Of a stretch of 64,000 bases of DNA, positions 62,214 through 64,000 are shown piece after piece. Origin of the DNA: Achromobacter denitrificans NBRC 15125 (GTDB lineage Bacteria > Pseudomonadota > Gammaproteobacteria > Burkholderiales > Burkholderiaceae_B). Location of the stretch: NCBI RefSeq assembly GCF_001571365.1, contig NZ_BCTQ01000002.1, positions 248,001 to 312,000 on the forward strand, in the 5' to 3' direction. The position numbers and the translations under genes are program-made. The notes beneath the pieces were generated by a model. The model searched no databases, was not told the DNA's origin, and saw nothing but the letters and a program-made list of their open reading frames with translations. Numbering within the stretch: position 1 is the first letter of the stretch; every line of letters starts with the position of its first letter.

Positions 62214-63448
62214 CCGGCGCCCGCCGGCCCGACGCGCCGGATCTCGCGATCGTCGATCGGCCAGTGCAGCGCGGCCGACAGCAGGCCCAGCGCCATCGCG
62301 CCCAGCCAGATCAGGTCATACGATCGGGTCGCCTCGAACACCACGCCCCCCAGCCAGACGCCCAGGAACGAACCCAGCTGGTGGCCGAAGAACACGAAGC
62401 CGAATAGCGTGGTGATGTAGCGCACGCCGAATACCTGCGAGATCAGGCCGTTGGTCAGCGGCACGGTGCCCAGCCAGGCGAAGCCCATGACGGCCGCGAA
62501 CAGATAGACGCTCCATGCCGACAGCGGCAGCAGCACGAACAGCGCGATGGCCGCCGAACGGATCAGGTAGATGCCCGCGAGCAGATGCTTGCGCCGGTGA
62601 TGGCCGCCCAGCATGCCGCAGACATAGGTGCCCATCACGTTGGCCAGCGCGATGATGGCCAGCGCGGCCACCGCGTCCGCGGCGCGCAGGCCCTTGTCCA
62701 TCAGGTAGGCCGGCAGGTGCGTGCCGATGAAGGCCAGCTGGAAACCGCAGGCGAGAAAACCCAGGTTCAGCAGCCAGAAGCCGGGCTGGGAAAAGGCCTC
62801 GCGCAGGGCCGCGGACAGGGAAAGATCGGCCCCCGGCGAGGCCGCGCCCTGCGAGCGGCCGGCGGGTTCGCGCAAGGGCAGCGCCAAGGGCAGCAGCAAG
62901 GCGCACGCCACCGCGAACGACAGCAGGGCCGCGACCCAGCCCCAGCCGCCGATCAGCCATTGCGCGGCCGGCACCATGGTGAATTGGCCCAGTCCGCCTA
63001 CCGCTCCCGCCACGCCCAGGGCCCAGCTGCGCCGCTCGGGCGCCACCAGGCGGCTGAGCGCGCCGTAGATGACGGCGAACGCCGTGCCCGAGAGCGCGAT
63101 GCCGATACACACGCCCGCCGTCCAGAGGAATGCCGCGGGCGTCGCAGCGTGCGCCATGCCTGCCAGCCCCAGCGCATAGCAGGCCAGCCCGGCAACGATC
63201 ACCTTGGCCGATCCGTAGCGGTCCGCGACCATGCCGGTGAAGGGCTGGGCGATGCCCCAGGTGAGGTTCTGCACCGCCAGCGCCATGGCGAAGGTTTCCC
63301 GGCTCCAGCCCCGGTCCATCGTGACGGGCAGCAGGAACAGGCCCTGCACGTGGCGCACCCCCAGGGCCAGGCCCATGACCACGCCGCCGGCCAGGACCAG
63401 CAACCAGAGTTGAGGGGCATCGAGGGAAGACTTGCGTAAGGCGGGCAT
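62210..63448 (-). CDS. MFS transporter
   Basis: 412 residues with 12 predicted membrane segments. The first half has RHVQGLFLLPVTMDRGWSRE and GMVADRYGSAKVIVAGL (the D-x-x-G-x-x loop), and a cytoplasmic loop near residue 200 separates the two halves. The pattern fits the oxalate/formate- or monocarboxylate-type MFS branch. It lies downstream of a histidine-kinase gene on the same strand, but the 83-base gap and unrelated functions do not prove an operon. Confidence 0.82.
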   Translation of the reverse strand: MPALRKSSLDAPQLWLLVLAGGVVMGLALGVRHVQGLFLLPVTMDRGWSRETFAMALAVQNLTWGIAQPFTGMVADRYGSAKVIVAGLACYALGLAGMAHAATPAAFLWTAGVCIGIALSGTAFAVIYGALSRLVAPERRSWALGVAGAVGGLGQFTMVPAAQWLIGGWGWVAALLSFAVACALLLPLALPLREPAGRSQGAASPGADLSLSAALREAFSQPGFWLLNLGFLACGFQLAFIGTHLPAYLMDKGLRAADAVAALAIIALANVMGTYVCGMLGGHHRRKHLLAGIYLIRSAAIALFVLLPLSAWSVYLFAAVMGFAWLGTVPLTNGLISQVFGVRYITTLFGFVFFGHQLGSFLGVWLGGVVFEATRSYDLIWLGAMALGLLSAALHWPIDDREIRRVGPAGAG

Positions 63449-63531
63449 GGCGGACCTCTGCGTCGGACGTCGCCCCCGTTCAGGCAGGCATCGCGCCTAT
63501 TACAGGGTGACCGCGCCCGCGCTTCAACCGA

Positions 63532-64000
63532 TTATTTTTTGTCCGCTGCATGCCCTGCGGGAATGCCAGCCTCCGGCGCCACCGCCGGGGCTCGGATCGA
63601 GAACACCGAGCCGCGCCCCGGCACGGAACGCAGCAGGGCCTCGCAGCCCAGCAGCCCGGCCAGGCGGCGCACGATCGCCAGCCCCAGGCCCAGCCCCTGC
63701 CCGCCGGGCGGCGCGTCCGGCGCGCCCGCGCCGCGCGTGAACTCCGCGAATACGGTTTCCTGCGCGTCGGGCGCAATGCCCACGCCGGTGTCCCATACCT
63801 GGATCAGCGCGCCCCCAGGCCTGCGCCGGGCGCACAGCAGCACGCGGCCGCGAGGCGTGTAGGACAGCGCATTGCCCAGCAGGTTATCCAGGATCCGTCG
63901 CAGCAGCGCCGGATCGGTATCCAGCTCGATGTCGGTGGGCACGACCGTCAATCGCAGGCCGCGGGCCCGCGCCTGCGGCTCGTAGTCCTGCCGCAGGCTT
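63532..64000 (-). CDS. Sensor histidine kinase, C-terminal ATPase part, truncated by window edge
   Basis: The open frame covers the HATPase_c domain of a histidine kinase: the N-box LRRILDNLLGNALSYTP, G1 box VWDTGVGIAPDAQETVF and G2 box GQGLGLGLAIVRRLAGLLG. The protein ends with no receiver domain. The 5' part, with sensor and dimerisation domains, lies beyond base 64000. The Leu codon at 63949-63951 is not the start; the frame continues to the window edge. Confidence 0.85.
   Translation of the reverse strand, partial: SLRQDYEPQARARGLRLTVVPTDIELDTDPALLRRILDNLLGNALSYTPRGRVLLCARRRPGGALIQVWDTGVGIAPDAQETVFAEFTRGAGAPDAPPGGQGLGLGLAIVRRLAGLLGCEALLRSVPGRGSVFSIRAPAVAPEAGIPAGHAADKK

Noticed and set aside
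1-64000. CRISPR arrays, rRNA genes, complete insertion sequences
   Set aside because: No regularly spaced repeats, rRNA signatures or transposase genes were found on either strand.

Overview
The window is high-GC chromosomal DNA of a betaproteobacterium, most likely Alcaligenaceae (Bordetella or Achromobacter type). The main reasons are four Bug/TctC-type periplasmic receptors, many LysR genes divergent from small catabolic clusters, and dense GC-rich coding. The species cannot be named from the sequence alone.

Layout. 1-8161: an AcuI-like reductase (cut by the window edge), an NDP-forming acyl-CoA synthetase, an SMP-30 hydrolase, a Bug receptor, a DUF2520 oxidoreductase and htpG. 8382-9979: a xanthine/uracil-type permease and tRNA-Leu(CAA). 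9925-23330: an AT-richer genomic island inserted in that tRNA and bounded by perfect 52-bp direct repeats. 23386-32892: a LysR/SDR pair, then a seven-gene minus-strand cluster (polar-amino-acid-type ABC transporter, UxaA/GarD dehydratase, DapA-family keto-deoxy-sugar-acid enzyme, Bug receptor) with a divergent GntR regulator. 32939-37488: an HD hydrolase and a FecI-FecR-TonB receptor iron-uptake operon behind a Fur-box-like site. 37746-49927: a HAD hydrolase, DMT exporter, FUSC protein, orphan amino-acid binding protein, LysR/Bug/MlrC cluster, GST, parvulin, and LysR/Bug/FAD-monooxygenase cluster. 50015-57681: a ribose-type sugar ABC transporter with an FGGY kinase, then BKACE, a LivK-type binding protein and an SDR. 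57725-64000: LysR, DUF1254 lipoprotein, a CxxC protein, ureidoglycolate lyase coupled to a stray integrase arm domain, cupin, MFS transporter and a truncated histidine kinase.

The most interesting region is the island. It carries a tyrosine integrase but no phage structural, conjugation or relaxase genes that I can see. Its cargo looks like defence or toxin genes: a PIN-like protein, three unrelated proteins each with an R-x4-H HEPN ribonuclease motif, an orphan VbhA-like (Fic-inhibitor) antitoxin, and a 1032-residue SIR2 / P-loop STAND / helical-repeat protein ending in a cold-shock-like OB fold. Remnants (a broken phosphatase, a tRNA 3' fragment, a possible integrase scrap) show that the island has been rebuilt repeatedly. 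Integration has separated the tRNA gene from its terminator by 13.4 kb.

Outside the island the recurring logic is one regulator beside one binding protein beside one or two enzymes, each apparently for an unidentified carboxylate or sugar acid. A 43-bp palindromic repeat occurs twice, each time between convergent genes and supplying a stop codon.
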